From a virus: a stretch of DNA of 64,000 bases. Positions within the stretch are counted from its first letter, which is position 1; the number at the start of each line of letters is the position of its first letter. Both the position numbers and the translations under genes were made by a program. Positions 18,047 through 26,217 of the stretch are shown piece after piece. Where the stretch lies: positions 1-64,000 of IMG/VR virus record IMGVR_UViG_3300022821_000014, one strand, 5' to 3'. The notes below the pieces were generated by a model. The model was not told the origin of the DNA. It searched no databases and saw only the letters and a program-made list of their open reading frames with translations.

Positions 18047-18376
18047 CTACGTAAATCTTCGAAGTTTACTTGGCACAACTGCTCTTTGTTTACCAGACAT
18101 GGCTCGGACATCGGGTGTGTTATGGTGAGCCCCCTTTGAAGGAACCTGTGAACCACCACCCTTGTTAACTTCAACAGCTTTACGGATTTCCTTGTCAATT
18201 CTTTCGATGAGCCAACGTCGGTACCGCACAGGCATGTTGTAGTATGTCCTGAAATCTAGTCCAAAGTAGTACCCAAGCAAGAAGAAGGGTTCAAGGAAAA
18301 CTAACTCTCTATGTTCTGGCGTTAGGCCAAAAAAACGTGGGGCCCATGGGAAGAGCAATGTCTGCCACATGGTCAC
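18047..18376 (-). CDS. 51: gp51-like baseplate hub assembly protein
   Basis: This 109-residue protein overlaps the gp26-like gene by 68 bases in another frame. It contains LEPFFLLGYYFGLDFRTYYN and MPVRYRRWLIERIDKEI, the pattern of small T4-like gp51 proteins: aromatic-rich helix, then 'P.xxRRWxIERIxKE'. In T4, gp51 is needed catalytically for central baseplate hub assembly and is not in the finished virion. The same order, gp26 then gp51, occurs in T4-like genomes. The Lys/Gly-rich C-terminus is likely disordered. Confidence 0.6.
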   Translation of the reverse strand: MTMWQTLLFPWAPRFFGLTPEHRELVFLEPFFLLGYYFGLDFRTYYNMPVRYRRWLIERIDKEIRKAVEVNKGGGSQVPSKGAHHNTPDVRAMSGKQRAVVPSKLRRFT

Positions 18377-19217
18377 AATTCTGGCACATGAATTCTACGG
18401 TCATGTCCACACCTGGTTCATTCTCATCGATGTATTGTCGGAGAGCAAGAGAGTCACGTGCAGGCATATACTGCACAAATTTGGAAATCTGACCTCTGTC
18501 GGTCACGCCATCAATCTCGACGATGGAAGATAGGAGCCTTGTCGTGATTAGGTTTTCGTTCTGGATGCCCTTCTTCTTTTTGACTTCAAGTGCCTGAAGG
18601 ATCTTTTCCTCTTCTTCACCCGTGAGGAACCTGAATCCTATACGCCTTTTGGTCATTGGAAGGTCGAAGTAGAAAAGGTTGGCAAAGTCGTTACCAGGAG
18701 TAAGTTTTAATGGCTTGATGTCGAGGGACGCAAGGTCAACCTGTAGTTCATTTTGTACGCTGCAAGACGGGCAGTTGAATACAGGGTTGTACTCACGGCC
18801 ATAGCCCGAGACTCGGATTGCAACCATGAGTGCATTTCGGTCACCAGAAATCATCTCATTTACATTGACAGACTTATCCAGAAGACAAGACTTGATCAGC
18901 TCAGTAATAACCGTGCCCTTTTTGATGTAAGCACGGCTCATAAGAATATCTTCTTCCCGTGCAGTCATTGCTCGGAACTCGACACGAGTTTTGGCGTGCA
19001 GAGCGTGACCTGCTTCGTATATACGACCTGCTGAAGGCAGTGGTACAGCGTCAACAGGGATATCGAGGCCAAGCTCTTGTTTGGCATACTCCTGCCTGCT
19101 AAGTGGTTGCAATTCGCCCCCACTAGCATCCTCTGCCGCCTGTTTGGCGGCGAACACAGAGTTGCGTAGTTCACGCCTCTCATCTTCAGTCATCGGTTGT
19201 TGTTGGCCTTCGGACAT
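18309..19217 (-). CDS. 26: gp26-like baseplate hub subunit with zinc ribbon
   Basis: The 302-residue protein matches the general plan of T4_baseplate (gp26-type) proteins. It has a conserved N-terminal VDAVPLPSAGRIY (residues 55-67) and a central FRAMTAREEDIL (81-92). A split zinc ribbon is visible, CPSC at 149-152 and CQNC at 278-281. In T4, gp26 belongs to the central baseplate hub. It is followed by the gp51-like gene, the usual partner. The start overlaps the stop of a 23-codon ORF (TAATG), suggesting translational coupling. Confidence 0.7.
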   Translation of the reverse strand: MSEGQQQPMTEDERRELRNSVFAAKQAAEDASGGELQPLSRQEYAKQELGLDIPVDAVPLPSAGRIYEAGHALHAKTRVEFRAMTAREEDILMSRAYIKKGTVITELIKSCLLDKSVNVNEMISGDRNALMVAIRVSGYGREYNPVFNCPSCSVQNELQVDLASLDIKPLKLTPGNDFANLFYFDLPMTKRRIGFRFLTGEEEEKILQALEVKKKKGIQNENLITTRLLSSIVEIDGVTDRGQISKFVQYMPARDSLALRQYIDENEPGVDMTVEFMCQNCDHVADIALPMGPTFFWPNART

Positions 19218-19288
19218 TAATTTAACTCCTTGTTACATTGTTGTGGGCAAATCATATGTATGTCTGACCTATTTTTCTCAACACTCAT
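19217..19288 (-). CDS. Possible 23-aa leader/micropeptide before gp26-like gene
   Basis: The ATG at 19288 has a good Shine-Dalgarno (GAGGTG) seven bases upstream. The frame ends in TAA overlapping the ATG of the gp26-like gene (TAATG). The peptide contains ICPQQC. It could be a real microprotein or a leader that feeds ribosomes to the next start. Confidence 0.35.
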   Translation of the reverse strand: MSVEKNRSDIHMICPQQCNKELN

Positions 19289-19330
19289 TTATTCACCTCA
19301 ACAAATGACAATCTTGCCATAAAACTCAGG

Positions 19331-19654
19331 TTACAGAGTCTTCTGAGTGTACTGGTTTTTCAGGTGTACGCCCTTTGTGAACTGTGCGTTTGAATCACGA
19401 TACTCCATGACCGCAGCAATGAGCCTCCTGGCTTCTCCGACTGTCATTGGAGCATCTGGCTTTGCCTTTGTCGAACTCACAAGTATTGGAAATACCATGA
19501 TTGGTGACACCATAAGTGGCACATAGGGTGCGTACACGTAACCTGTACTTAAATAAGAATATCCCTTTCGGGTCTGTAAATAGATGTCACGTATTTTGAG
19601 TTCAACTAGGTACTTGGCAATAATCTTTCGAATGTCACCTATCTTCAAAACCAA
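19331..19654 (-). CDS. Hypothetical protein, 107 aa, with repeated helix motif
   Basis: A TTG start at 19654 overlaps the preceding small ORF by 20 bases. The N-terminus (LKIGDIRKIIAKYL) and the internal MTVGEARRLIAAVMEYRDS both contain the T-x-x-E-A-R-K-L-I-like helix seen at the start of several tiny ORFs in this genome. The protein thus looks like two such units joined by a hydrophobic, Pro/Val-rich linker (about residues 40-62). Function is unknown. Confidence 0.5.
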   Translation of the reverse strand: MVLKIGDIRKIIAKYLVELKIRDIYLQTRKGYSYLSTGYVYAPYVPLMVSPIMVFPILVSSTKAKPDAPMTVGEARRLIAAVMEYRDSNAQFTKGVHLKNQYTQKTL

Positions 19655-19799
19655 GCTTACTTTCTATCAACGACCAAAGAATTTTTTGGTCAATCAACTT
19701 GTCAATATTCTGGGCTGCTCTACGAAAGCACCTCATGGTTTCTGGTTCAACAGCGTGTAGGTAACCAGCTATTTTTATCCTCATTGCATTTTTTGTCAT
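19635..19799 (-). CDS. Hypothetical small protein, 54 aa
   Basis: ATG 19799 to TGA 19635. The product is helical and basic (MRIKIAGYLHAVEPETMRCF, ending WSLIESKLGFEDR). It lies between two other short ORFs in the same orientation. It is not recognised; support comes from close packing and protein-like composition. Confidence 0.45.
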   Translation of the reverse strand: MTKNAMRIKIAGYLHAVEPETMRCFRRAAQNIDKLIDQKILWSLIESKLGFEDR

Positions 19800-19821
19800 C
19801 GATTACCAAATTCTAGAATCA

Positions 19822-19950
19822 TTATAGGTTCCTAAAGTTTCGAATTATCTTAGGGCCTAGGCCGAGCAATGTTTCTAAATGACGGACGTTGATTGCACTT
19901 CTCTCTTCAAGGTGCAATGCGATAATTTTTCGAGCTTCGTTGATTGACAT
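19822..19950 (-). CDS. Tiny helical protein, 42 aa
   Basis: The ATG overlaps the stop of the FkbM-like gene (TAATG), indicating coupled translation. The peptide begins MSINEARKIIALHLEERS, the same T/S-x-x-E-A-R-K-[LI]-I pattern as in other tiny ORFs at 45.3-45.6 kb. It ends LGPKIIRNFRNL. Function is unknown. Confidence 0.5.
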   Translation of the reverse strand: MSINEARKIIALHLEERSAINVRHLETLLGLGPKIIRNFRNL

Positions 19951-20597
19951 TATGTACCTCTGAGATATAGGGCATCACCCCAAGTGCGCTCAGGCGCAGC
20001 TGTAAGCAGACGTGTGAAATTGTACTCTAGAAGAAAGTCATCTAGTTCTTCAATGAGACAGCAGTCTTTGTAAACTTCCTCGAAGTTCACCTTAGTATAG
20101 ATCGCTCTAAAATCAAAGCGTTCAAATAACGAACCAAACCCCTTGAGGACTTTCAACTCGGCTCCTTGAACATCAATATTGATAAAGTCATAAAGATCCA
20201 GGTCAATCTGTGCGATGTTTTCTCGGACCAGGCTATCGAAGGTTTTTGTTTTGACAGCCTGAGCTTCTACGTACCGAACGTCTGGATATGCTGTTGCGTG
20301 TGTACCAAGTTCTAATAGTGAAGACGACTTTCCATCGTTGGCAATGTTGAACTCAACCATTTCATCCTTTACGTCAGAAATAACAGTACAAAAATACAGG
20401 GAATTGATGGGTACTTTGTGTGTCTTATCATACAAGGGTTTCATCATTTCTTTGTTCGCCTCGATCCACAAGACGTTCTTTACACCAGCTTGAGCGTATG
20501 CCTCTGCTTCCTCACCATGGTATGCTCCAAAGTGGACCACACCCTTGAACGGCCTATCAACATTGGCCTTGATACACTCTTCCATGGAGATGAACAT
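19950..20597 (-). CDS. FkbM-family methyltransferase-like protein
   Basis: This 215-residue protein is a class I SAM-dependent methyltransferase of the FkbM type. GVVHFGAYHGEEAEAYAQAG (about 18-38) is the glycine-containing SAM-binding loop. WIEANKEM follows with the acidic residue after strand 2, and FINIDVQGAELKVLKGF (about 139-155) is the signature 'IDVEGxExxxLxG' region of FkbM. These enzymes often methylate hydroxyls of sugars. It lies directly downstream of a glycosyltransferase-like gene, so the pair may make and cap a methylated glycan. Confidence 0.75.
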   Translation of the reverse strand: MFISMEECIKANVDRPFKGVVHFGAYHGEEAEAYAQAGVKNVLWIEANKEMMKPLYDKTHKVPINSLYFCTVISDVKDEMVEFNIANDGKSSSLLELGTHATAYPDVRYVEAQAVKTKTFDSLVRENIAQIDLDLYDFINIDVQGAELKVLKGFGSLFERFDFRAIYTKVNFEEVYKDCCLIEELDDFLLEYNFTRLLTAAPERTWGDALYLRGT

Positions 20598-20598
20598 G

Positions 20599-21456
20599 TT
20601 AACTTTTCCCTTTTTTGCTGCTGTTTACAAATTTGATTTCGACAGGCACGTGCACTGTACTAGGCTTCACGCCTTTGTAACTGTCAATATCAATCAACTT
20701 ACCTTCAAGGTACTTTTCATTGAGTTCTTCAGGTGTAAATCCTTTAGCAAATCTGTTTTTATACTGGCTTTGTACACGGTTAGCTGGGATGTTAATAAGT
20801 CGTGGCCCTTCTGGATAGCAACTTAGGTAGTCTGGAGTGTCAGGTCGTTTGCTTGCCATGTCCAAAGCTGCCTCGAAAGTATTGGGGTTGTTGTACTCGG
20901 TCGTTTCAACCAGGCTATTGATAAACTCGGTGTTGAATATGTTGCCATCAACCGACATCGGGTAACCCCAGTCACCCTGACAGCCCACCCAAGACCAGAC
21001 GCAGCCTTTGACAAACTTGGGTACTTTCGTATCTTCATTAGTTGCGTAGCAGCGTGTTACACCATCGTGAAGCCGCAAACTAAGTCCCAGCATCAGGACA
21101 TTGTTGCGAATCAAATCAAACTGTTTGTCGCTTGTAGAGACATCATTTACAAAGATTATGTCATCAACCAAAAACATGGTAAATTGTGATGGTGCCCAGG
21201 GAAAACCACGTACCCCTTTTATTGTTTGAGAACGGAAGTTGACCTCCTCATCCCAGATAAGGTATTCAGACTCAGGGAAGTGAGACTGAACTTTTTCGTA
21301 GCCCTTGCGAAACACCTCACTGGTAGCCTTCCAAATAATTGTTACAGTTGGCTCTTCTTCACTCTTAAAGTGTTTGTAAAAGGATTGCAAGCACGCATGA
21401 ACCTGGCAAGCTCGGTTACAAGAGAATATTACTACATTTGTTCTGTCGCTTATCAT
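20599..21456 (-). CDS. GT-A-type glycosyltransferase-like protein
   Basis: The 285-residue product starts NVVIFSCNRACQVHACLQSF, the typical first strand and helix of GT-A transferases. It has MFLVDDIIFV near residues 93-102, with the Asp-Asp in the place of the DxD metal-binding motif. Further acidic and aromatic segments (CQGDWGYPMSVDG) fit a sugar-nucleotide pocket. It precedes the FkbM-like gene by one base. Donor and acceptor are unknown. The start overlaps the stop of a 25-codon ORF (ATGA). Confidence 0.6.
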   Translation of the reverse strand: MISDRTNVVIFSCNRACQVHACLQSFYKHFKSEEEPTVTIIWKATSEVFRKGYEKVQSHFPESEYLIWDEEVNFRSQTIKGVRGFPWAPSQFTMFLVDDIIFVNDVSTSDKQFDLIRNNVLMLGLSLRLHDGVTRCYATNEDTKVPKFVKGCVWSWVGCQGDWGYPMSVDGNIFNTEFINSLVETTEYNNPNTFEAALDMASKRPDTPDYLSCYPEGPRLINIPANRVQSQYKNRFAKGFTPEELNEKYLEGKLIDIDSYKGVKPSTVHVPVEIKFVNSSKKGKS

Positions 21457-21530
21457 TGTCCCTCAACTTTTACTAGCCTACCCACTTGACTAACAAATGC
21501 ATAGAAGTCCGCAAGGCTTAAATTAATCAT
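21453..21530 (-). CDS. Possible 25-aa coupled micropeptide
   Basis: The start overlaps the end of the 83-aa gene upstream, and the TGA overlaps the ATG of the glycosyltransferase-like gene. The frame therefore bridges two genes without a gap. The peptide (LSLADFYAFVSQVGRLVKV) is amphipathic. Evidence is limited to the double coupling. Confidence 0.35.
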   Translation of the reverse strand: MINLSLADFYAFVSQVGRLVKVEGQ

Positions 21531-21778
21531 AGCGGGCTTTTGGTAATGATGCCAATGTTGGCTTTTGTGAGCGCAAGAAGCAACAGCACTTCTTGCATGC
21601 TATCAATTCGTTCTGTCAAATAAGCTTCTTCAATGCCTCGAATCTTCTTATACCTTGCCTGAGCATGTATGAAAACATCTATGTCACGTGCGATAGTAAC
21701 ACACATCGCATTCAGAAGACCCATTATAGCACCTTCATCCTTGGATCTAAGGACTTCTTGTGTGGTCTCTTTTTGCAT
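21527..21778 (-). CDS. Hypothetical helical protein, 83 aa
   Basis: The protein is not recognised. It is predicted entirely helical (LLNAMCVTIARDIDVFIHAQ, then RIDSMQEVLLLLALTKANIG). Its start overlaps the stop of the upstream gene (TGATG), so it belongs to the ThyX operon-like run. The size and helical pattern could suit a small regulator or inhibitor, but nothing specific supports that. Confidence 0.55.
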   Translation of the reverse strand: MQKETTQEVLRSKDEGAIMGLLNAMCVTIARDIDVFIHAQARYKKIRGIEEAYLTERIDSMQEVLLLLALTKANIGIITKSPL

Positions 21779-22188
21779 CAGCCTTTCGTTTCGCCGAACT
21801 CATAGAGTGTATACATCGTTGGTTTTCCATTGGCCCAGCCCCACTTGTAAGCATTTTTACACTCTGGGCAAGGACATTTGATATCCTCGTGCGGGCCCAT
21901 GCCTTTCTGTGCAACCTCGGATTCCTTAACAATCCCAAACACTCTACGACTTGAAACGACTCGACGAAAGATGAGATTCTCAGGTGTCGACTCTATCACT
22001 TTACCATAGGCATGACGCTTCAAGACGGAATTGTAGCCACCACTGGTTTGGTCTTTCCAAGAGCAGTTATTCCTCTCAACCTTTTCCTTCCACTCGATGG
22101 CATATCGCCAGGCTGCTTCAAACTGCTCGTTAGACAGTCCAGCTTGAATTACAAATCGATAGCCTCTTTTTTTCTCGGTGTCACGCAT
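21778..22188 (-). CDS. Hypothetical protein with Cys cluster, 136 aa
   Basis: The product contains a C-terminal IKCPCPECKNAYKWGWANGK (about 103-122), whose CPCPEC could bind zinc. The N-terminal half is charged and helical (FEAAWRYAIEWKEKVERN). It begins inside the end of thyX (overlap of eight bases), so it is probably co-translated with it. No family was recognised. Confidence 0.5.
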   Translation of the reverse strand: MRDTEKKRGYRFVIQAGLSNEQFEAAWRYAIEWKEKVERNNCSWKDQTSGGYNSVLKRHAYGKVIESTPENLIFRRVVSSRRVFGIVKESEVAQKGMGPHEDIKCPCPECKNAYKWGWANGKPTMYTLYEFGETKG

Positions 22189-22933
22189 CTTCTGTTGGCG
22201 GGTTTAGATTCCCATTTTCGTCTGTGTAACCAAAGGCCTTAAGAGAAATGTCAAAATCACCTGTCAGCCTTACTGCTTCAAGCATCTTTGAAGCAAGATC
22301 TCGGACTTCACGCTGAGCATGTGTGCTGTATCGCAATCTCCCGAAATGAGCAAAACTTCTAAAATTGAATTGAATATCGCAGGTTAGTTGGTTACCATAA
22401 GGTAGGTAAAAACGTGCAGACTCTTTAGCACGTGAGCGAGCCTTTCTTTTTGACATACCTTCCTTCTCCGTATAGTGCACTGTCAGATTTTTGAGTGAAC
22501 GGTGATAATGTTCGTAGGTCTGTTCCATGTGAGCAAGGTATACACGCTTCTCTGATTCAGGCCACTCGGTTGGCATATATAGTTTGTCGTTCTTCAGTTC
22601 TTTATAACGGGCGGATTCGCCATTAATAGAGACGCCAATTCTATGTTTTAAGAGATGAATATGAGTGGCTATGTCGGATGTCACAAGAAAGTGCAAGGCG
22701 CTTTTTTCAAATGGTGTGTGGTGCCCGTTTTCCGCAAGCATTTTCAACAATGGGACAACCCTACCTCTTTTCGTTACACCTTTTGAATTTGGTGTGTCCA
22801 GATCTCTGGTGGTGCTTGTCCAAGCTGAGAGGGCGTGTGTTGTATCAGAGCCATAGGTCCCGATCAGCTCGACCTTGTTGTTCAGGTCACCGAAAGTCTC
22901 ATACCAGTTTTCTTCATTAAAATCATCACTCAT
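22181..22933 (-). CDS. thyX: Flavin-dependent thymidylate synthase ThyX
   Basis: This 250-residue enzyme makes dTMP from dUMP using FAD, NADPH and methylene-tetrahydrofolate. The ThyX motif R-H-R-x7-S is present at residues 96-110 as KHRIGVSINGESARY, with Lys for the first Arg, a variation seen in the family. HHTPFEKSALHF (71-82) is the expected strand before it. Together with the class II ribonucleotide reductase and dUTPase in this window it completes a phage thymidylate supply. It overlaps both neighbours by a few bases. Confidence 0.92.
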   Translation of the reverse strand: MSDDFNEENWYETFGDLNNKVELIGTYGSDTTHALSAWTSTTRDLDTPNSKGVTKRGRVVPLLKMLAENGHHTPFEKSALHFLVTSDIATHIHLLKHRIGVSINGESARYKELKNDKLYMPTEWPESEKRVYLAHMEQTYEHYHRSLKNLTVHYTEKEGMSKRKARSRAKESARFYLPYGNQLTCDIQFNFRSFAHFGRLRYSTHAQREVRDLASKMLEAVRLTGDFDISLKAFGYTDENGNLNPPTEDA

Positions 22934-23291
22934 CTAACTTCCTCAATTCTTCTATTTCATCTTCCAAGAATGTCATTTTGCGAAGCATCCCTGGCATATC
23001 TGGACTACTATAGGTGGCAACCTCTAGAATCATCGCCTTCAGTCCTTCATCCCTCCAGATTCGGGTGACACTTCCATGCACCTTACGCCCTGAAGCTTCT
23101 TTCGGATTCAGACGAGTCAATGAAAGCTCCTGCCCAGAGACTATCCCTATTTCATCTGGAGTCTTGAATCTGAGAGAAACCATATCGCCAACACCAAGGT
23201 CTGTTAAACCTTCTACAATTGTTTTCTTCGCTACCGTTTCTTTAAAGCCGAAGAATCTTTTCCAGAAGCCCATCTGGGTAGTATGGGGCAT
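22926..23291 (-). CDS. Hypothetical protein, 121 aa
   Basis: The family is not recognised. The start is 23291 or, more likely, the Met at 23273 (MGFWKRFFGFKE, a basic-aromatic N-terminus). The middle (GVGDMVSLRFKTPDEIGIV) and later strands suggest a small beta-barrel (SH3/OB-like). The end is charged (LEDEIEELRKLDE) and overlaps the ThyX start. It is divergently oriented from the plus-strand gene at 23321. Confidence 0.5.
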   Translation of the reverse strand: MPHTTQMGFWKRFFGFKETVAKKTIVEGLTDLGVGDMVSLRFKTPDEIGIVSGQELSLTRLNPKEASGRKVHGSVTRIWRDEGLKAMILEVATYSSPDMPGMLRKMTFLEDEIEELRKLDE

Positions 23292-23320
23292 ACATGTTTT
23301 AGTTGTTACTACTTACCTTC

Positions 23321-24019
23321 ATGCGTGAACCAGAAATGTGGGAATCAAAGTGGAAAAAGTTTCTTTACGAAGGAATGTCGACCGAGGCGGTTGAGGCCGA
23401 GGATCTATCGGGACTGTTCAATTTTTTTCACATTTCCGAACAAAAGCTATCCAGAGAAGACTTTTTCACCTTCAGCCCACGAAGACCACGACATCCGTTT
23501 GAGGATGATGAGGGCAACATTACAGAGGACGATTACACACCTCGTATTTCTGTGGCGCCAACCGTGAACGATGCACTAGTGGCTCTGGGAGAAGGAAGTT
23601 TAAAAAACGTGGATGGTTGGGGTCACCTTTATGCTGGTCTGAGCCATGCAGACGCAGAAGCCAAGACAGAAGACTGTCCAGAAACAAGTGATATGGAATA
23701 CGGTACGATATTCCGAATGTCAGCCTGGTTGCAAAACAAACTTGATTCGGGAGAAATTGTTCCTCCGTATAAATCCTCAGTTTCACGTTGGCTAGACGGC
23801 GGTGAACAGGGCATAGCACCTTCAAGCCTTCCTAAGGAACTCGCAGATGAATTCGAGTACTGTGTCCCAGACGCCGACGAAACAAAAGAGCAGTGGCTCT
23901 TGAAACCAACCAAACTCATTTACTTAGGTGAAATTGAGGCAGAGACTGGAGATGTTATCCTGTCAGCTGCTGGTCTGCGAGCCGTCCGACAGGCTGGTTT
24001 AAGGACACATAGTTACTGA
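23321..24019 (+). CDS. Hypothetical acidic protein, 232 aa
   Basis: This is a plus-strand gene flanked by minus-strand genes on both sides. ATG 23321 is the first Met; a TTG at 23303 is possible. The N-terminus MREPEMWESKWKKFLYEG is amphipathic and could be a relative of the tag seen on other proteins here. The rest is acidic with many aromatic residues and no motif. MSAWLQNKLDSGEIVPPYKS and PTKLIYLGEIEAETGDVILS suggest a folded enzyme-like domain. Function is unknown. Confidence 0.5.
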   Translation: MREPEMWESKWKKFLYEGMSTEAVEAEDLSGLFNFFHISEQKLSREDFFTFSPRRPRHPFEDDEGNITEDDYTPRISVAPTVNDALVALGEGSLKNVDGWGHLYAGLSHADAEAKTEDCPETSDMEYGTIFRMSAWLQNKLDSGEIVPPYKSSVSRWLDGGEQGIAPSSLPKELADEFEYCVPDADETKEQWLLKPTKLIYLGEIEAETGDVILSAAGLRAVRQAGLRTHSY

Positions 24020-24061
24020 CACCGTGGTGACGGAAGCGGGTAGGCAAAACCCGAGAACAAA

Positions 24062-24184
24062 TTAGTCCTCCTTCTTATCGGCTTCCAGCTCTTGTTGCTT
24101 TTTACCTGCGATTTTTAAAACGAACTTGACTATCTTGTCAAAGTTTACTAGGACGAACTCCAAGCCTTTCATAAACCATTTCAT
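24062..24184 (-). CDS. Small amphipathic protein, 40 aa
   Basis: The ATG at 24184 lies immediately after the stop of the upstream gene, and the TAA is at 24062-24064. The N-terminal half is an amphipathic, membrane-active-looking helix (WFMKGLEFVLVNFDKIVKFV). The C-terminus is charged (QQELEADKKED). It could be a small membrane-associated peptide. Confidence 0.45.
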   Translation of the reverse strand: MKWFMKGLEFVLVNFDKIVKFVLKIAGKKQQELEADKKED

Positions 24185-24796
24185 TTAATCTTCCTCCAGG
24201 ACATCAGATACCAATTCATCCCAGGCTTCCTTGATGCTGACAAACATAGTTGAATCTGGCTCTGGCATAATCCTTTTTGAGTTGCCATGATTGGCAATCT
24301 GATGTTTGACTGCCTGCTGGACCATTTCTTCCGAGCGCTTCCAATTAGGGTCGTAAGGATATAGATAAACATCGGTCTTTAGATCACCTTGACGATCAGC
24401 AATTTTCGCATACCCAAGCTTACTTATTCGGTGGTCCCCACGACCATCTAAGTAGCCTGGCTCTTTTTCAGGAATGACGTTTTCAGGGTTTATTACCATG
24501 CTGATTTGGCGTTTATACTGTGGGTCCATGTGATCGACATAAACCTCTTCTCTTGAAGCGGATGTCACACCAGTGACGTCAAGTTTGTCTATGAACTCCT
24601 TATTCTTTTCAGTGTTTTTCTTACTCACTCTTGGTGAATCCTGTGACTCCCAGCGATCTGGCTCTACATTCCCAGCTACTATACCAGCCCTAAAAAGAGC
24701 ATTCTGTTCATGCAGTTTAGCTCTAAGTCTGGCTGCACGGTCTCTTTGACGTACAAGTTGAAGTCTTTGGCGGTAATCATTAGGGGTCTTGCTCAT
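24185..24796 (-). CDS. Hypothetical basic protein, 203 aa
   Basis: The start at 24796 overlaps the stop of the ParB/Srx-like gene (ATGA). The N-terminal 40 residues are Arg/Gln-rich (RQRLQLVRQRDRAARLRAK), giving a strongly basic helix. The centre has MVINPENVIPEKEPGYLDGR, and the acidic tail ends LVSDVLEED. No domain was recognised. Coupling to the upstream gene suggests the two products act together. Confidence 0.5.
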   Translation of the reverse strand: MSKTPNDYRQRLQLVRQRDRAARLRAKLHEQNALFRAGIVAGNVEPDRWESQDSPRVSKKNTEKNKEFIDKLDVTGVTSASREEVYVDHMDPQYKRQISMVINPENVIPEKEPGYLDGRGDHRISKLGYAKIADRQGDLKTDVYLYPYDPNWKRSEEMVQQAVKHQIANHGNSKRIMPEPDSTMFVSIKEAWDELVSDVLEED

Positions 24797-25371
24797 TTGT
24801 CGTACCACCTTTTTTCTGGTCGGTCTTTGTCCTTCTTTTTCTTTTCACGCTTCTTTTTTATCTTCTTGTCAGTGTTGCCGCCAAGGCCTGGGTCACGTGT
24901 TGGACGACCCTCGCTGTCTAGATTATATAAATGGTCTGGGAGGGAACTACCCATTTGGAAATACTCAACAGAACCTCGTGATCCAATACGTTCTTCGCAC
25001 ATTATGTCTTCGAGCGTTGTTGTTCTAATAAAAGATTCCCAGACATAGTTTTTCGGTAAGTCTATCACCCAAGCTTCAGCGCTCTTCTCACCAGACAATT
25101 TTTTACTACTTAGGCGGTGGTGCCCGTCCTGGATATATAACATCCCGTCGTAGTTGCGAATCACTACAGGTGAACCACCACTGCTCCACTCACCAGATGC
25201 TTGCTTGGTTAGAGTTTCCTGGTCAATTTCTTCTTGTGTGGCTCTAAGTCTTGGATTGTCAAGTCGAATACTCTCCATCCTGCCTTCATCCCACAGCGGT
25301 TCGAGTTTCGAGACAATATATTTGCCTGGGTTTTCTATGACGTCTTGAGCTACTTTGAACGGAGGTTTCAT
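24793..25371 (-). CDS. ParB/sulfiredoxin-like fold protein
   Basis: The 192-residue protein contains PVVIRNYDGMLYIQDGHHRL (about 88-107) followed by strands ending AEAWVIDL. The 'D/N-G-x-x-R' strand-turn is the hallmark of the ParB/Srx nucleotide-binding fold, and here reads DGHHR. Members bind CTP or ATP, or act as nucleases, kinases or DNA-partition factors. The last 40 residues are an extreme Lys/Arg tail, likely nucleic-acid binding. It overlaps the nucleotidase upstream and the basic protein downstream. A DNA-associated regulatory role is inferred. Confidence 0.6.
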   Translation of the reverse strand: MKPPFKVAQDVIENPGKYIVSKLEPLWDEGRMESIRLDNPRLRATQEEIDQETLTKQASGEWSSGGSPVVIRNYDGMLYIQDGHHRLSSKKLSGEKSAEAWVIDLPKNYVWESFIRTTTLEDIMCEERIGSRGSVEYFQMGSSLPDHLYNLDSEGRPTRDPGLGGNTDKKIKKKREKKKKDKDRPEKRWYDK

Positions 25372-26201
25372 TTCCTACCCTTTTTTTGGGTATCAGGTTC
25401 ATCACCTGACCACATACGCTCGTGCTCGACCGACATATCTTTACCCAGTGGTGTGCCTCCTGTGCCTGATACTTTTCCAGAAGATTGTAGAGCGCCACCG
25501 CCAATTCCGATGGCACTAACTTCATTCATGCCCTTGAGTTTGGCGATGACTTCCTCAAGTTCTTTAATAGTCTTCGAAGCTTCGGTATGCATGATGGCGG
25601 TGCCGCCAGCTGCTCGAAAGCGATTGACATATTTGGGGCGATCATCAATGAGGATATCCCACTCGCTTTTGGCGAAGTTCTCTTTGCCTTTAGTACAATG
25701 GAACTCATCTGTGAGCTTGTCGATTCCATGCATCTTGACCCACTCAATTTTTTCTTCCTCACAACGTGGGTGCCTTGTCATTGGAGCTGTGAGAATGTGT
25801 GGCTTCTTACCCGTGAGTTCGGTAGCAGCCGCAATCATCTCTAATACACCAGGCATCACTTCAAGCTCTAGGAAATGTCCATCTTCACTGGCGACCTTGT
25901 AAAGCAAGCCCTCGTGCTTCTGATAGAGCTTCTTCAGCTTCTTCAGATATGGTTCTGATTGCTCGCCCTTGAGGAGTGTCTTGACATCATCCTTGTGCAT
26001 GTTGGCAATCTCGGGCTTCTTTGCCATGAAGGCCTCAAGCTCTTCTCTTGCCTGGCTAGCACTAGGGTTTGCGTCAACACGACCTGTGAAGTCAGCCAAT
26101 ACGCCATCCATATCAAAATAAATTGTTGGTTCTTGTTTTTCCAGCAACTCTTCTATCACTTCTGTTATCATGAATTTAACTAGCTTTTGTATGTTTTTCA
26201 T
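25368..26201 (-). CDS. HAD-superfamily 5'-nucleotidase-like protein with N-terminal tag
   Basis: The product has 277 residues. Residues 1-25 form an amphipathic helix (KLVKFMITEVIEELLEK) like the shared N-terminal tag. HAD motif I follows (YFDMDGVLADF, 28-38), and motif IV-like DILIDDRPKYVNRFRAAGG lies in the last third. This matches NT5C-type nucleotidases that remove 5'-phosphate from nucleotides. The C-terminal 45 residues (GIGGGALQSSGKVSGTGGT) are Gly/Ser-rich and disordered. No Shine-Dalgarno is visible before ATG 26201. A 31-codon ORF at 27033-27128 repeats this N-terminus, so the GIY-YIG gene seems to have landed in this gene's 5' end. Confidence 0.75.
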   Translation of the reverse strand: MKNIQKLVKFMITEVIEELLEKQEPTIYFDMDGVLADFTGRVDANPSASQAREELEAFMAKKPEIANMHKDDVKTLLKGEQSEPYLKKLKKLYQKHEGLLYKVASEDGHFLELEVMPGVLEMIAAATELTGKKPHILTAPMTRHPRCEEEKIEWVKMHGIDKLTDEFHCTKGKENFAKSEWDILIDDRPKYVNRFRAAGGTAIMHTEASKTIKELEEVIAKLKGMNEVSAIGIGGGALQSSGKVSGTGGTPLGKDMSVEHERMWSGDEPDTQKKGRK

Positions 26202-26217
26202 AGTAAAATATGGTGTT

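Noticed and set aside
17974-18198. Minus-strand frame of 74 codons overlapping the gp51-like gene
   Set aside because: Fully overlapped by a gene with a recognisable family pattern; basic random-looking composition.
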